Origin: Candidatus Sordicultor fermentans
GTDB taxonomy: Bacteria > Atribacterota > Atribacteria > Atribacterales > Caldatribacteriaceae
DNA: 7,473 nucleotides
Assembly (NCBI GenBank): GCA_002385475.1
Contig: DGDO01000061.1
Coordinates: forward strand, 1,646-9,118
Reading direction: 5' to 3'
Part shown: positions 1 to 4,997 of the stretch, one piece after another
Layout of the letters: each line of letters starts with the position of its first letter
Position numbering within the stretch: position 1 is the stretch's first letter
Position numbers and translations under genes: made by a program
The notes under the pieces: model-generated
Told to the model about the DNA's origin: nothing
Database searches by the model: none
Seen by the model: the letters and a program-made list of their open reading frames with translations, nothing else

Positions 1-29
1 GATTCCTGATAGGGACACTCAGGAATGAC
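1..29. repeat. Partial dispersed palindromic repeat (right arm only)
   Basis: This is the right arm of the same repeat found complete at 1586-1697 and 2813-2891. An 8-bp stem (ATTCCTGA 2-9, TCAGGAAT 19-26) closes a 9-nt loop and is followed by GAC. It differs from the 1669-1697 copy by one loop base. The left arm lies outside the window. Confidence 0.75.
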
Positions 30-40
30 GGACACAGGGA

Positions 41-221
41 ATTTTCTTCTTTTTTCTCCCTCCCCCGGAGGGAGGGATAAAGGGAGAGGGATTTTTGGGA
101 AAAAGCATTTCTGAGGGGAACTCCACCCTCATCTTGGCCCTCTCCCGTCAAGGGAGAGGGAAAAAAGGGTTCAGGGGAGAGAGGACATCAGGAATAGCTA
201 AAAAGAAGGCGCACCCAAGTG
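41..221. repeat. Non-coding segment with two C/T-G/A hairpins
   Basis: I see no gene here. There are two strong inverted repeats. TCCCTCCC 57-64 pairs with GGGAGGGA 70-77 around a 5-nt loop. CCCTCTCCC 138-146 pairs with GGGAGAGGG 152-160 around GTCAA. A further GGGAGAGGG at 82-90 repeats the motif. The paired motifs look like another short interspersed palindrome family. Neither hairpin is followed by a U-tract, so a terminator role is not supported. The segment ends at the GTCATT that marks the left edge of the insertion sequence. Confidence 0.5.
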
Positions 222-229
222 GTCATTAG

Positions 230-263
230 TATGATTACTTTAGCTGGTTTAATATGGTATAAA
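230..263 (+). promoter_or_regulatory. Candidate promoter elements for the bridge RNA and transposase
   Basis: Two -10-like boxes precede the structured RNA. TATAAA at 258-263 would start a transcript near 270, exactly where the first stem begins, but its -35 is poor (TTACTT 235-240). TATGAT at 230-235 lies close to the left end. In a circular intermediate it would be joined to the TTGACA at 1401-1406 with a 14-bp spacer, shorter than the usual 17. Promoters formed at the circle junction are known for IS110 relatives, but the spacing makes this assignment tentative. Confidence 0.35.
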
Positions 264-269
264 AGTTAA

Positions 270-410
270 GGATATGGTGGACCGACCGTCATTTGGTCTT
301 TGAAGGCCGTCTCGCAGTACGGTCGCCATACCCTAATAAGAGAGGGCAAAGCCCGAACAGTTGAGGGGTCTTAAAAGACCGAATCTTCGCTAGTGAGGGC
401 TTCACCCTTT
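270..410 (+). ncRNA. Predicted IS110 bridge RNA with target- and donor-binding loops
   Basis: Two modules are visible by hand folding. Module 1 (270-333): stem 270-284/320-333 with one mismatch, one G-U and bulged G279; internal loop 285-294 and 309-319; apical hairpin 295-308 (GGTCT, TTGA, AGGCC). Module 2 (341-410): stem 341-354/397-410 with a 2x2 internal loop; internal loop 355-366 and 381-396; apical hairpin 367-380 (GGTCT, TAAA, AGACC). In module 1, GTCATT 288-293 equals the left flank 222-227, and CTCGCAGTA 311-319 is the reverse complement of right flank 1418-1426. In module 2, ACAGTT 357-362 equals the element's right end 1413-1418. GCTAG 389-393 can pair with the left end 226-230, using two G-T wobbles. 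This matches the known bridge RNA layout, in which each loop pairs with opposite strands of target or donor. The transcript ends are unknown; a start near 242 is possible if the junction promoter is used. Confidence 0.8.
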
Positions 411-434
411 ACCATTATAAGAGAAGATGGTAAA
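408..434 (+). promoter_or_regulatory. Hairpin across the transposase translation start
   Basis: TTTACCAT (408-415) and ATGGTAAA (427-434) form a perfect 8-bp inverted repeat with an 11-nt loop. The stem buries the ATG at 427, the loop carries the only purine-rich ribosome-binding candidate (GAGAAG 421-426), and the ATG at 436 is just outside. It overlaps the outer donor-loop stem at 408-410, so the two folds partly compete. It may limit transposase translation or define the 3' end of the bridge RNA. Confidence 0.5.
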
Positions 435-435
435 T

Positions 436-1404
436 ATGACAAGGGAAAACTATGTGGGTATTGATGTAGGGAAGAAATCTCTGGATTTAGCGGTTTACGG
501 TGCAAAGAAAACCACCACCTTCCCTAATACCGAAGAAGGAATAGAGGAACTCCTTCTTACTCTCCAGAAGATAAACTCTTCTTTGATAGTAGTGGAAACT
601 ACAGGAGGTTATGAGAGGCCTTTAGTAGTGGCCTTACTCTCTCAGGGTTTCCCTATATCAGTAGCTAATCCTACCAGAGTAAGAGCTTTAGCTAAAGCTT
701 CAGGGAAGTTAGCTAAAACTGATGCTATAGATGCTCATCTCATAGCTGAATATGCTTGCTTAATGAAACCTCAACCTATCTCCTCTTTTGATGAAGCTTT
801 TCTTCGTCTTCAAGCTCTGGTGAAAAGAAGAGAACAGGTGATAGGGATGCGGACCGCAGAGAAGAACCGTTTAGATAAGTCTCCTCTTTTTGTAGAAGAA
901 TACATTGAAAGACATATCCTCCAGCTGGAAGAAGAAGTGGCTCTCTTAGAAAAGGAGATCCAAACTCTGGCTGCTTCTATCCCTCATTGTCGGGAAGGAA
1001 TGGAGCTTCTCTCCACTATCCCTGGAGTAGGTTTTATAACCTCAGTGACCGTATTAGCTCTTCTTCCTGAGCTGGGAACACTGGATAATAAAGCCATTGC
1101 TTCTCTGGCCGGCCTTGCTCCTTTTAATCGTGATAGCGGAAAGAAACAGGGAAAGAGAAAGATATTTGGAGGGAGAAAGAGAGTAAGAAGAGTTCTCTAT
1201 CTTTCTACCCTTTCAGCCATAAGTTGTAACCCGGTAATTAGAGAATTCTATGAACGGCTTATAGAGAGAGGAAAGCCTTCTAAAGTAGCTATAACTGCTT
1301 GTATGAGGAAGCTCCTTACTATCATGAATGCCATGGCAAGAGACAATACTCCCTGGCAAGAATTTTCTCTCCCGGAGGTGGAAATTTTGTCATCTGCATC
1401 TTGA
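436..1404 (+). CDS. IS110-family transposase (DEDD recombinase)
   Basis: This RNA-guided recombinase of 322 aa moves the surrounding element. The N-terminal RuvC-like domain (about 1-110) shows the DEDD residues: D10 in GIDVGKK, E54 in VVETTGGYE, and D96 and D99 in KTDAIDA. The motif NPTRVRALAKASGKLAKTD is typical of the family. A charged, probably coiled-coil linker follows (about 118-180). The Tnp_20 domain (about 190-305) begins LLSTIPGVG and contains GLAPFNRDSGKKQG, whose S234 is the expected nucleophilic serine by analogy with IS621. Length is normal for the family and no frameshift or missing catalytic residue is seen, so it looks intact. I chose the ATG at 436 because GAGAAG (421-426) is 9 nt upstream; the ATG at 427 abuts that motif and would add three residues. 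The adjacent predicted bridge RNA is its likely guide. Confidence 0.93.
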   Translation: MTRENYVGIDVGKKSLDLAVYGAKKTTTFPNTEEGIEELLLTLQKINSSLIVVETTGGYERPLVVALLSQGFPISVANPTRVRALAKASGKLAKTDAIDAHLIAEYACLMKPQPISSFDEAFLRLQALVKRREQVIGMRTAEKNRLDKSPLFVEEYIERHILQLEEEVALLEKEIQTLAASIPHCREGMELLSTIPGVGFITSVTVLALLPELGTLDNKAIASLAGLAPFNRDSGKKQGKRKIFGGRKRVRRVLYLSTLSAISCNPVIREFYERLIERGKPSKVAITACMRKLLTIMNAMARDNTPWQEFSLPEVEILSSAS

Positions 1405-1406
1405 CA
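1401..1406 (+). promoter_or_regulatory. Outward-facing -35 box at the IS right end
   Basis: A perfect TTGACA overlaps the transposase stop codon (TGA 1402-1404) and points out of the element. In the integrated form no good -10 follows at normal spacing in the flanking repeat. In a circular intermediate it would lie 14 bp before TATGAT at the left end. Confidence 0.4.
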
Positions 1407-1418
1407 TTTATCACAGTT

Positions 1419-1527
1419 ACTGCGAGCCTCGTTTTATCGTATGGCGTGGCAATCTCGTTTTTCTTTGCCGAGGAGAATCTAAAAAGAGATCGCCACGCAT
1501 GGCAAAATACGCCATGCTCGCGATGAC
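1419..1527. repeat. Palindromic dispersed repeat interrupted by the IS
   Basis: GCGTGGCAATCTC (1444-1456) and GAGATCGCCACGC (1486-1498) form a 13-bp inverted repeat with one mismatch. The outer ends also mirror each other: ACTGCGAGC at 1419-1427 against GCTCGCGATGAC at 1516-1527. Adding GTCATT from 222-227, now separated by the insertion, restores a repeat that starts and ends with GTCAT/ATGAC. Related pieces occur at 2905-3102 and 7351-7440. It resembles REP/MITE-type non-autonomous repeats; no coding function is apparent. Confidence 0.75.
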
Positions 1528-1585
1528 AGATGAGAAAGGGAGTCGAGGGAGAGAGGAAAGAAAGGAAGTGGGCTTCTTCTTTTTT

Positions 1586-1697
1586 GTCATTCCCGAAATC
1601 TTCAATCGGGAATCCAAATGCTTTACTTTTCTTTTTGGAACCATAGGAGTGTTCCCTCCCGTTGTTTGGATTCCTGATAGGGACATTCAGGAATGAC
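1586..1697. repeat. MITE-like palindromic repeat, copy A
   Basis: Terminal arms of about 32 bp (1586-1616 and 1667-1697) are imperfect inverted repeats beginning GTCATTCC. Each arm is itself a hairpin with an 8-bp stem and 9-nt loop: ATTCCCGA 1589-1596 with TCGGGAAT 1606-1613, and ATTCCTGA 1670-1677 with TCAGGAAT 1687-1694. The middle (1617-1666) shows no gene. Copy B is at 2813-2891 and the right arm alone at 1-29. Confidence 0.8.
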
Positions 1698-1771
1698 GGA
1701 TACAGGGTCTTCGCGATGATGAGAAAAAGGTTCCGGGATAACAAAAATCTCGCGTGCGGGGGGGGAGGCGC

Positions 1772-1901
1772 CTTGCAGAACCTTGTAAATCTTGCAGAAC
1801 CTTGGAGAACCAACCTTTCAGAGTCTTGTAGAATCTTGCAAATCTTGTAGAACCTTGTAGAACCTTGTAGAACCTTGTAAATATTGCAAATATTGCAGAA
1901 A
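1772..1901. repeat. Degenerate 9/10-bp tandem repeat
   Basis: About a dozen units alternate between a 10-mer of type CTTGTAGAAC (also CTTGCAGAAC, CTTGGAGAAC) and a 9-mer of type CTTGCAAAT. Three exact CTTGTAGAAC units run consecutively at 1844-1873, and 1811-1824 is a degenerate stretch. The period is not a multiple of three, so this is not a protein repeat. It is preceded by a run of eight G (1758-1765). It lies between the repeats and the pilin terminator. Confidence 0.8.
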
Positions 1902-1937
1902 GTAGGGCTCTTGGCGAAGGAGGGAATTTGCAAGGAG

Positions 1938-1981
1938 AAAAAAATGGGGGAGGGAAACTTCCTTCGACCCCCCCATTTTTT
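1938..1981 (-). terminator. Rho-independent-type terminator, probably bidirectional, after the pilin gene
   Basis: A 12-bp stem (1939-1950 with 1970-1981) has five G-C pairs flanked by a T-A pair and six A-T pairs. The loop is 19 nt and can fold internally (GGAA 1953-1956, TTCC 1959-1962). The A-run on one side and T-run on the other give a U-tract on either strand. It lies 36 nt downstream of the minus-strand pilin stop. A second 7-bp hairpin (AAAGCTT 1983-1989, AAGCTTT 1993-1999) lies between. Confidence 0.75.
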
Positions 1982-2016
1982 AAAAGCTTCTCAAGCTTTG
2001 TGGGCGAGTTTAGAAG

Positions 2017-2460
2017 TTAAGTTTGTGGAGGGGTGGGTTCTGTACCTCCTAGATCACCAATACTCGCTCCCTCTTTAATTGTTCCCCCTGGGCCAACCCC
2101 ATAGTAAGTACCACCCTCCCCCGGATAAGGATCGGGGTCATAGATAAGAAAAGTATCTTCCTCGATCTCATACACGTAATTCTTGTCTTTTGGAGTTTTG
2201 GGAAGACTGCCACCAAAATAATCTTCTAAGTCGTCTTCAGTAGTAGGATATGTGTTATTTTCTGCCATATAGAGCTCCATAGCGGTGGCTAAGCTTTTGA
2301 GGTTCGCTTTGGTGGCGTTTGCCGCTGCAGCTTGCCGGGCGGTCATGTAGTTGGGGATGGCTATAGCCATCAAAATCCCGATGATGGCTATCACAATAAT
2401 TAGCTCAATTAAAGTGAAACCTTCTTCTCTTTTCTTACCTTTTTGTACCAAATAGCTCAT
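2017..2460 (-). CDS. Type IV prepilin / GspG-like pseudopilin
   Basis: A 147-aa pilin precursor, presumably cleaved and N-methylated by prepilin peptidase and then polymerised into a pilus or pseudopilus. The 14-residue basic leader ends KREEG, with cleavage predicted between G14 and F15 (motif G-FTLIEL). Mature E5 is E19, and hydrophobic residues 15-36 form the N-terminal helix used for membrane storage and fibre packing. The region LKSLATAMELYMAENNTYPT (54-73), followed by an acidic stretch and LPKTPKD, resembles GspG/PulG-type pilins. The C-terminus is glycine- and proline-rich and lacks a cysteine pair. The start is fixed by TAAGGAGGT, seven bases upstream of the ATG (2467-2475 on the plus strand). 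It is monocistronic, on the opposite strand to pilBTC, with its own terminator. A major pilin or a pseudopilin are both possible. Confidence 0.9.
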   Translation of the reverse strand: MSYLVQKGKKREEGFTLIELIIVIAIIGILMAIAIPNYMTARQAAAANATKANLKSLATAMELYMAENNTYPTTEDDLEDYFGGSLPKTPKDKNYVYEIEEDTFLIYDPDPYPGEGGTYYGVGPGGTIKEGASIGDLGGTEPTPPQT

Positions 2461-2512
2461 TTTCCTACCTCCTTAGATAAAAACTTTTAATTTTTAGAAC
2501 TACTAAGAGTAA

Positions 2513-2555
2513 ATAATGCTACTAGATATTATCATAATGTCAATACTTTGTGCAA
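2513..2555 (-). promoter_or_regulatory. Candidate pilin promoter
   Basis: On the minus strand, a perfect TTGACA (plus positions 2538-2543) is followed after 19 nt by CATTAT (2513-2518). An alternative pairs GATAAT (2528-2533), a five-of-six match to the -10, with TTGCAC (2550-2555) at a 16-nt spacer. Both face the pilin gene 50-70 nt away. The sequence does not decide between them. Confidence 0.4.
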
Positions 2556-2616
2556 TCCGCTCCGGTAATTTTTTGGGAAAAAGGAGGTGGGGGGAAAGCG
2601 AGAGCGCCACAGAGCA

Positions 2617-2639
2617 ATAAAGGGGGCACCCCCCTTTAT
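2617..2639. repeat. Perfect 10-bp stem, 3-nt loop hairpin
   Basis: ATAAAGGGGG (2617-2626) pairs perfectly with CCCCCTTTAT (2630-2639) around CAC. No U-tract follows on either strand, so it is a weak terminator candidate. It lies between the pilin promoter region and the dispersed repeats. The rest of 2556-2747 shows no gene and only purine-rich sequence. Confidence 0.6.
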
Positions 2640-2747
2640 AATCCCCCGAAAGACAAAACGACGGAATAGGGCGTAAGTAAAAATAAAAGAACTGAAAAAG
2701 CAGAGGAAGAAAAACCACTGAGGAAGGGAAGAGCATCTTCCTCAGTC

Positions 2748-2891
2748 CTCGCGATGACAGATGAGGGAGCCAATGAAGAGGGGAAAGAAAGGAAGTGGGC
2801 TTCTTCTTTTTTGTCATTCCCGAGATCAGTAATCGGGAATCTAAAGGTTTTTAAATACTGTGGACCCCTGATAGAAGCATTCAGGGGTGAC
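2748..2891. repeat. Composite dispersed repeat, copy B
   Basis: The first 18 nt (2748-2765) match 1517-1534. A 42-nt block (2782-2823) is identical to 1555-1596. The MITE-like palindrome (2813-2891) then repeats the architecture of 1586-1697 with a shorter centre. Its two arm hairpins keep 8-bp stems and 9-nt loops: ATTCCCGA 2816-2823 with TCGGGAAT 2833-2840, and ACCCCTGA 2864-2871 with TCAGGGGT 2881-2888. Apparent reading frames across it are products of the repeat. Confidence 0.8.
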
Positions 2892-2904
2892 GGACTTGAG
2901 GGGT

Positions 2905-3102
2905 GTCATCGCGAGCCTCATTTACCCCTCTGCTCTCTGCCTCAACCTGTCATCGCGAGGGAGGCCAGAGGCCGATCGCGGCGATCCCGAGTTTTTAACC
3001 CAATGTAACTTGCCTTTTAGTGTTTGTTGAGGATCAAAAAAAATGAGATTGCTTCGTCGCTTCCTCCTCGCAAAGACAAAAAAGGAGACTCCTCGCAAAG
3101 AC
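2905..3102. repeat. Degenerate GTCAT-CGCGAG palindromic repeats
   Basis: GTCATCGCGAG occurs at 2905-2915 and 2949-2959, with a perfect small palindrome GATCGC-G-GCGATC at 2974-2986. The opposite arm appears as GAGATTGCTTCG at 3045-3056, running into TCCTCGCAAAGAC (3065-3077), which is repeated at 3090-3102. Together they look like one or two decayed copies of the repeat family into which the IS inserted. No gene is visible between 2461 and 3258. Confidence 0.6.
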
Positions 3103-3168
3103 GAAAAAAGGAAGGGGGGCTATAGAGGCGTTACCCCCTCATAGTTCTGCGCCAGAGGCTATTCTGAA

Positions 3169-3197
3169 TTGAAAGAATGACTTTTGTATGCTATCAT
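3169..3197 (+). promoter_or_regulatory. Sigma70-type promoter of the pilBTC operon
   Basis: TTGAAA (3169-3174) and TATCAT (3192-3197) each match the consensus at five of six positions and are separated by exactly 17 nt. Transcription would start near 3204, giving a 5' leader of about 55 nt before pilB. It is the best promoter match in the window and lies just after the repeat cluster. Confidence 0.6.
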
Positions 3198-3209
3198 AAA
3201 TTGCACCTC

Positions 3210-3227
3210 ACAGGATGAAAATCCTGT
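3210..3227 (+). promoter_or_regulatory. GNRA-capped hairpin in the pilB leader
   Basis: ACAGGAT (3210-3216) and ATCCTGT (3221-3227) form a perfect 7-bp stem closed by GAAA. It begins a few bases after the predicted transcription start and ends 20 nt before the pilB ribosome-binding site. It could stabilise the mRNA 5' end or bind a regulator. There is no U-tract, so it is not a terminator. Confidence 0.45.
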
Positions 3228-3258
3228 CTCACAAAAAACCGAGTAAAAGAGGATAATA

Positions 3259-4983
3259 ATGCCCAAAAATGAAAATGAGAATATAAAAGTCTCCAATTTT
3301 CAAAAACTGGGAGAAATAATGCTTTTTCACCAGTATATCACCCCCTCGCAGTTAGAGGAAGCTCTGAAAATTCAGAAAGAAACCGGGGAGAGGCTGGGGG
3401 TGATTTTAGAGAAAATGGGTTCAGTCAAAACTAAAGAAGTTTATCAGGCTCTCGCAGAGCAACTGGGAGCTCTCTTTATCGAGCTCGATAACTATCTCAT
3501 CGACCCTCAGGTAGTCTCGCTTCTTCCTGAAAAGTTTTGCCGGGAACGACAGGTAATCCCGGTGGGTGAGGAAAATGGAGCTTTAATTTTAGCTATGGCC
3601 AACCCGGCGGATGTGGTAACCATAGACCGGGCCCGGCTTATGACCGGGAAAGAAATCAAACCAGCCATTGCCCCTCTCGAAGAAATCGAGCGGATTATTA
3701 ACACCTATTTCGGTGCTAAAGAGTCAGTGGATGAAATCCTCCGGGAAGTAGAGGAAAAAGAAGGAGCATTTTTAGAAGAAGAGACCAAAGAGGTAGAAAT
3801 TGGTCAATTAAAAGCTCTGGGAGAAGAAGCCCCCATCATTCAGGCGGTGAATACCTTCATTCTTCAGGCTATTCGAGCAGGAGCAAGCGACATTCACTTA
3901 GAACCTCAAGACAAAGAGGTCCGAATTCGCTTCCGGATTGACGGGATTTTGCATGATGTTTCCTCCACTTCTTCCCGGGTCCACCCGGCTCTGGTCTCCC
4001 GGATAAAAATCCTCTCTCGAATGGACATTGCCGAACGTCGGCTTCCCCAGGATGGTAGATTTCAAATCAAACTGGATAACCGGACAGTAGATTTTCGAGT
4101 CTCTTCTATGCCTACCATTTTTGGAGAGAAGATGGTAATAAGAATTCTGGATAAGTCCACTCTGTTACTGGACCTGGATAGACTGGGGTTTGAGCCCGAT
4201 GACCTGAAGAAATTTATTCGCCTCATTAAATATCCCTACGGAATGGTTCTCCTTACCGGTCCTACCGGAAGCGGGAAAACCACCACTCTATATTCAGCTT
4301 TGAACTTTATCAATCGGCCAGAGTTGAACATTATAACCATCGAAGACCCGGTGGAGTATCAACTGCCGGGTATCAATCAGGTGCAGATAAATCCCAAAAT
4401 TGATTTCTCTTTTGCCAACGCTCTCCGCTCTATAATGCGTCAGGACCCGGATATAATCATGGTGGGAGAAATCCGTGACCGAGAAACTGCTGAGATTGCC
4501 ATTCACGCTGCTCTCACAGGACACCTGGTTCTTTCCACTCTTCATACAAACAGCGCCACGGGAGCCATTGTCCGTCTGCAAGAGATGGGAGTCCCTTCTT
4601 ATCTTATATCTTCTGCTCTTTTAGGAGTGGTGGCTCAACGCCTGGTGCGGAAAATATGCTCACATTGCCAGATGGACCTGGAAATAGAGGGAGAAACTGC
4701 CCTTAAATTAACCGGGGGAAAGGAGGAAAAACTAATTTTGCACCGGGGCGAAGGATGCAACCTGTGTAACAGAACCGGATACAGGGGTAGAGAAGCGGTA
4801 AATGAAGTTCTGGTAATAGACGATGATATCAGATCTTTAATTTTAAAGAATGCTACAGAAAGAGAGCTTACCGCAAAAGCCAGAGAGAAGGGAATGTTAA
4901 CTCTGGAAGAGAACGCTATTCAGAAAGTCCTGAAAGGAATTACCACTTTCGAGGAAATGTATCGGGTGGTAGCCAGATTTTAA
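3259..4983 (+). CDS. pilB: Type IV pilus assembly ATPase PilB (GspE family)
   Basis: A 574-aa cytoplasmic hexameric ATPase that powers pilin extraction and polymerisation at the inner membrane, working on the PilC platform. The N-terminal GspE-N/MshEN-type domain covers about 12-150, with the repeated LPEKFCRERQVIPVG region at 89-103. The ATPase core has Walker A GPTGSGKTT (334-342), Asp box ITIEDPVE (359-366), Walker B with RQDPDIIMVGEIRD (394-407; catalytic E404) and His box GHLVLSTLHT (421-430). A tetracysteine zinc site (C467, C470, C500, C503) is the mark of PilB/GspE rather than PilT. Length is normal. AGAGGA (3248-3253) lies 5 nt before the ATG. It is first in the pilB-pilT-pilC operon. 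GspE of a type II secretion system is the alternative, but the adjacent pilT favours pili. Confidence 0.95.
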   Translation: MPKNENENIKVSNFQKLGEIMLFHQYITPSQLEEALKIQKETGERLGVILEKMGSVKTKEVYQALAEQLGALFIELDNYLIDPQVVSLLPEKFCRERQVIPVGEENGALILAMANPADVVTIDRARLMTGKEIKPAIAPLEEIERIINTYFGAKESVDEILREVEEKEGAFLEEETKEVEIGQLKALGEEAPIIQAVNTFILQAIRAGASDIHLEPQDKEVRIRFRIDGILHDVSSTSSRVHPALVSRIKILSRMDIAERRLPQDGRFQIKLDNRTVDFRVSSMPTIFGEKMVIRILDKSTLLLDLDRLGFEPDDLKKFIRLIKYPYGMVLLTGPTGSGKTTTLYSALNFINRPELNIITIEDPVEYQLPGINQVQINPKIDFSFANALRSIMRQDPDIIMVGEIRDRETAEIAIHAALTGHLVLSTLHTNSATGAIVRLQEMGVPSYLISSALLGVVAQRLVRKICSHCQMDLEIEGETALKLTGGKEEKLILHRGEGCNLCNRTGYRGREAVNEVLVIDDDIRSLILKNATERELTAKAREKGMLTLEENAIQKVLKGITTFEEMYRVVARF

Positions 4984-4997
4984 GGAGGGAAATGAAT

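Larger units (their letters stand above)
226..1418 (+). mobile_element. IS110-family insertion sequence (IS110 group, bridge RNA at left end)
   Basis: A complete element of about 1.19 kb consists of a structured non-coding left end of about 200 bp, one DEDD/Tnp_20 transposase gene and a right end only 14 bp beyond the stop codon. No terminal inverted repeats are visible, as expected for IS110 elements, which recombine at a short core. Both ends share TTA (226-228 and 1417-1419). I place the core at TT because the left arms of both predicted RNA loops end in TT; TA cannot be excluded. Joining the flanks gives GTCATTACTGCGAG followed by the rest of a palindromic repeat (1419-1527), so the element sits in the tip of that repeat. 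Non-coding RNA upstream of the gene indicates the IS110 rather than the IS1111 group. The boundaries are inferred, not compared with an empty site. Confidence 0.8.

Noticed and set aside
138..160. CCCTCTCCC/GGGAGAGGG hairpin as a terminator
   Set aside because: No U-tract follows on either strand and no gene ends nearby in the window; it is more likely a dispersed palindrome.
236..1421. CT core as in IS621, using CT at 238-239 and 1420-1421
   Set aside because: The right target guide would still pair, but neither left guide matches the sequence before those CTs; the TT/TTA placement satisfies both left guides and the right target guide.
1..1706. The matching copies at 1-29 and 1669-1697 as direct repeats marking a larger transposon around the IS
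   Set aside because: They are arms of a dispersed repeat that also occurs at 2864-2891, and the RNA guides and TTA ends place the IS borders at 226 and 1418.
1772..1901. CRISPR array
   Set aside because: Units are 9-10 bp without unique spacers, and no cas gene is present.
1322..1933. Long minus-strand reading frame (203 codons) across the IS right end, repeats and tandem array
   Set aside because: It overlaps the transposase, two palindromic repeats and the 9/10-bp tandem array; the product is low-complexity and has no plausible ribosome-binding site.
2503..2817. Minus-strand frame starting MTKKKKPTSFLS, with the same start in a frame at 1417-1686
   Set aside because: The shared peptide is a translation of the 42-nt repeat block present in both places, not a conserved gene.
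2754..3008. Plus-strand 84-codon frame
   Set aside because: It lies wholly in dispersed repeats and has no family resemblance.
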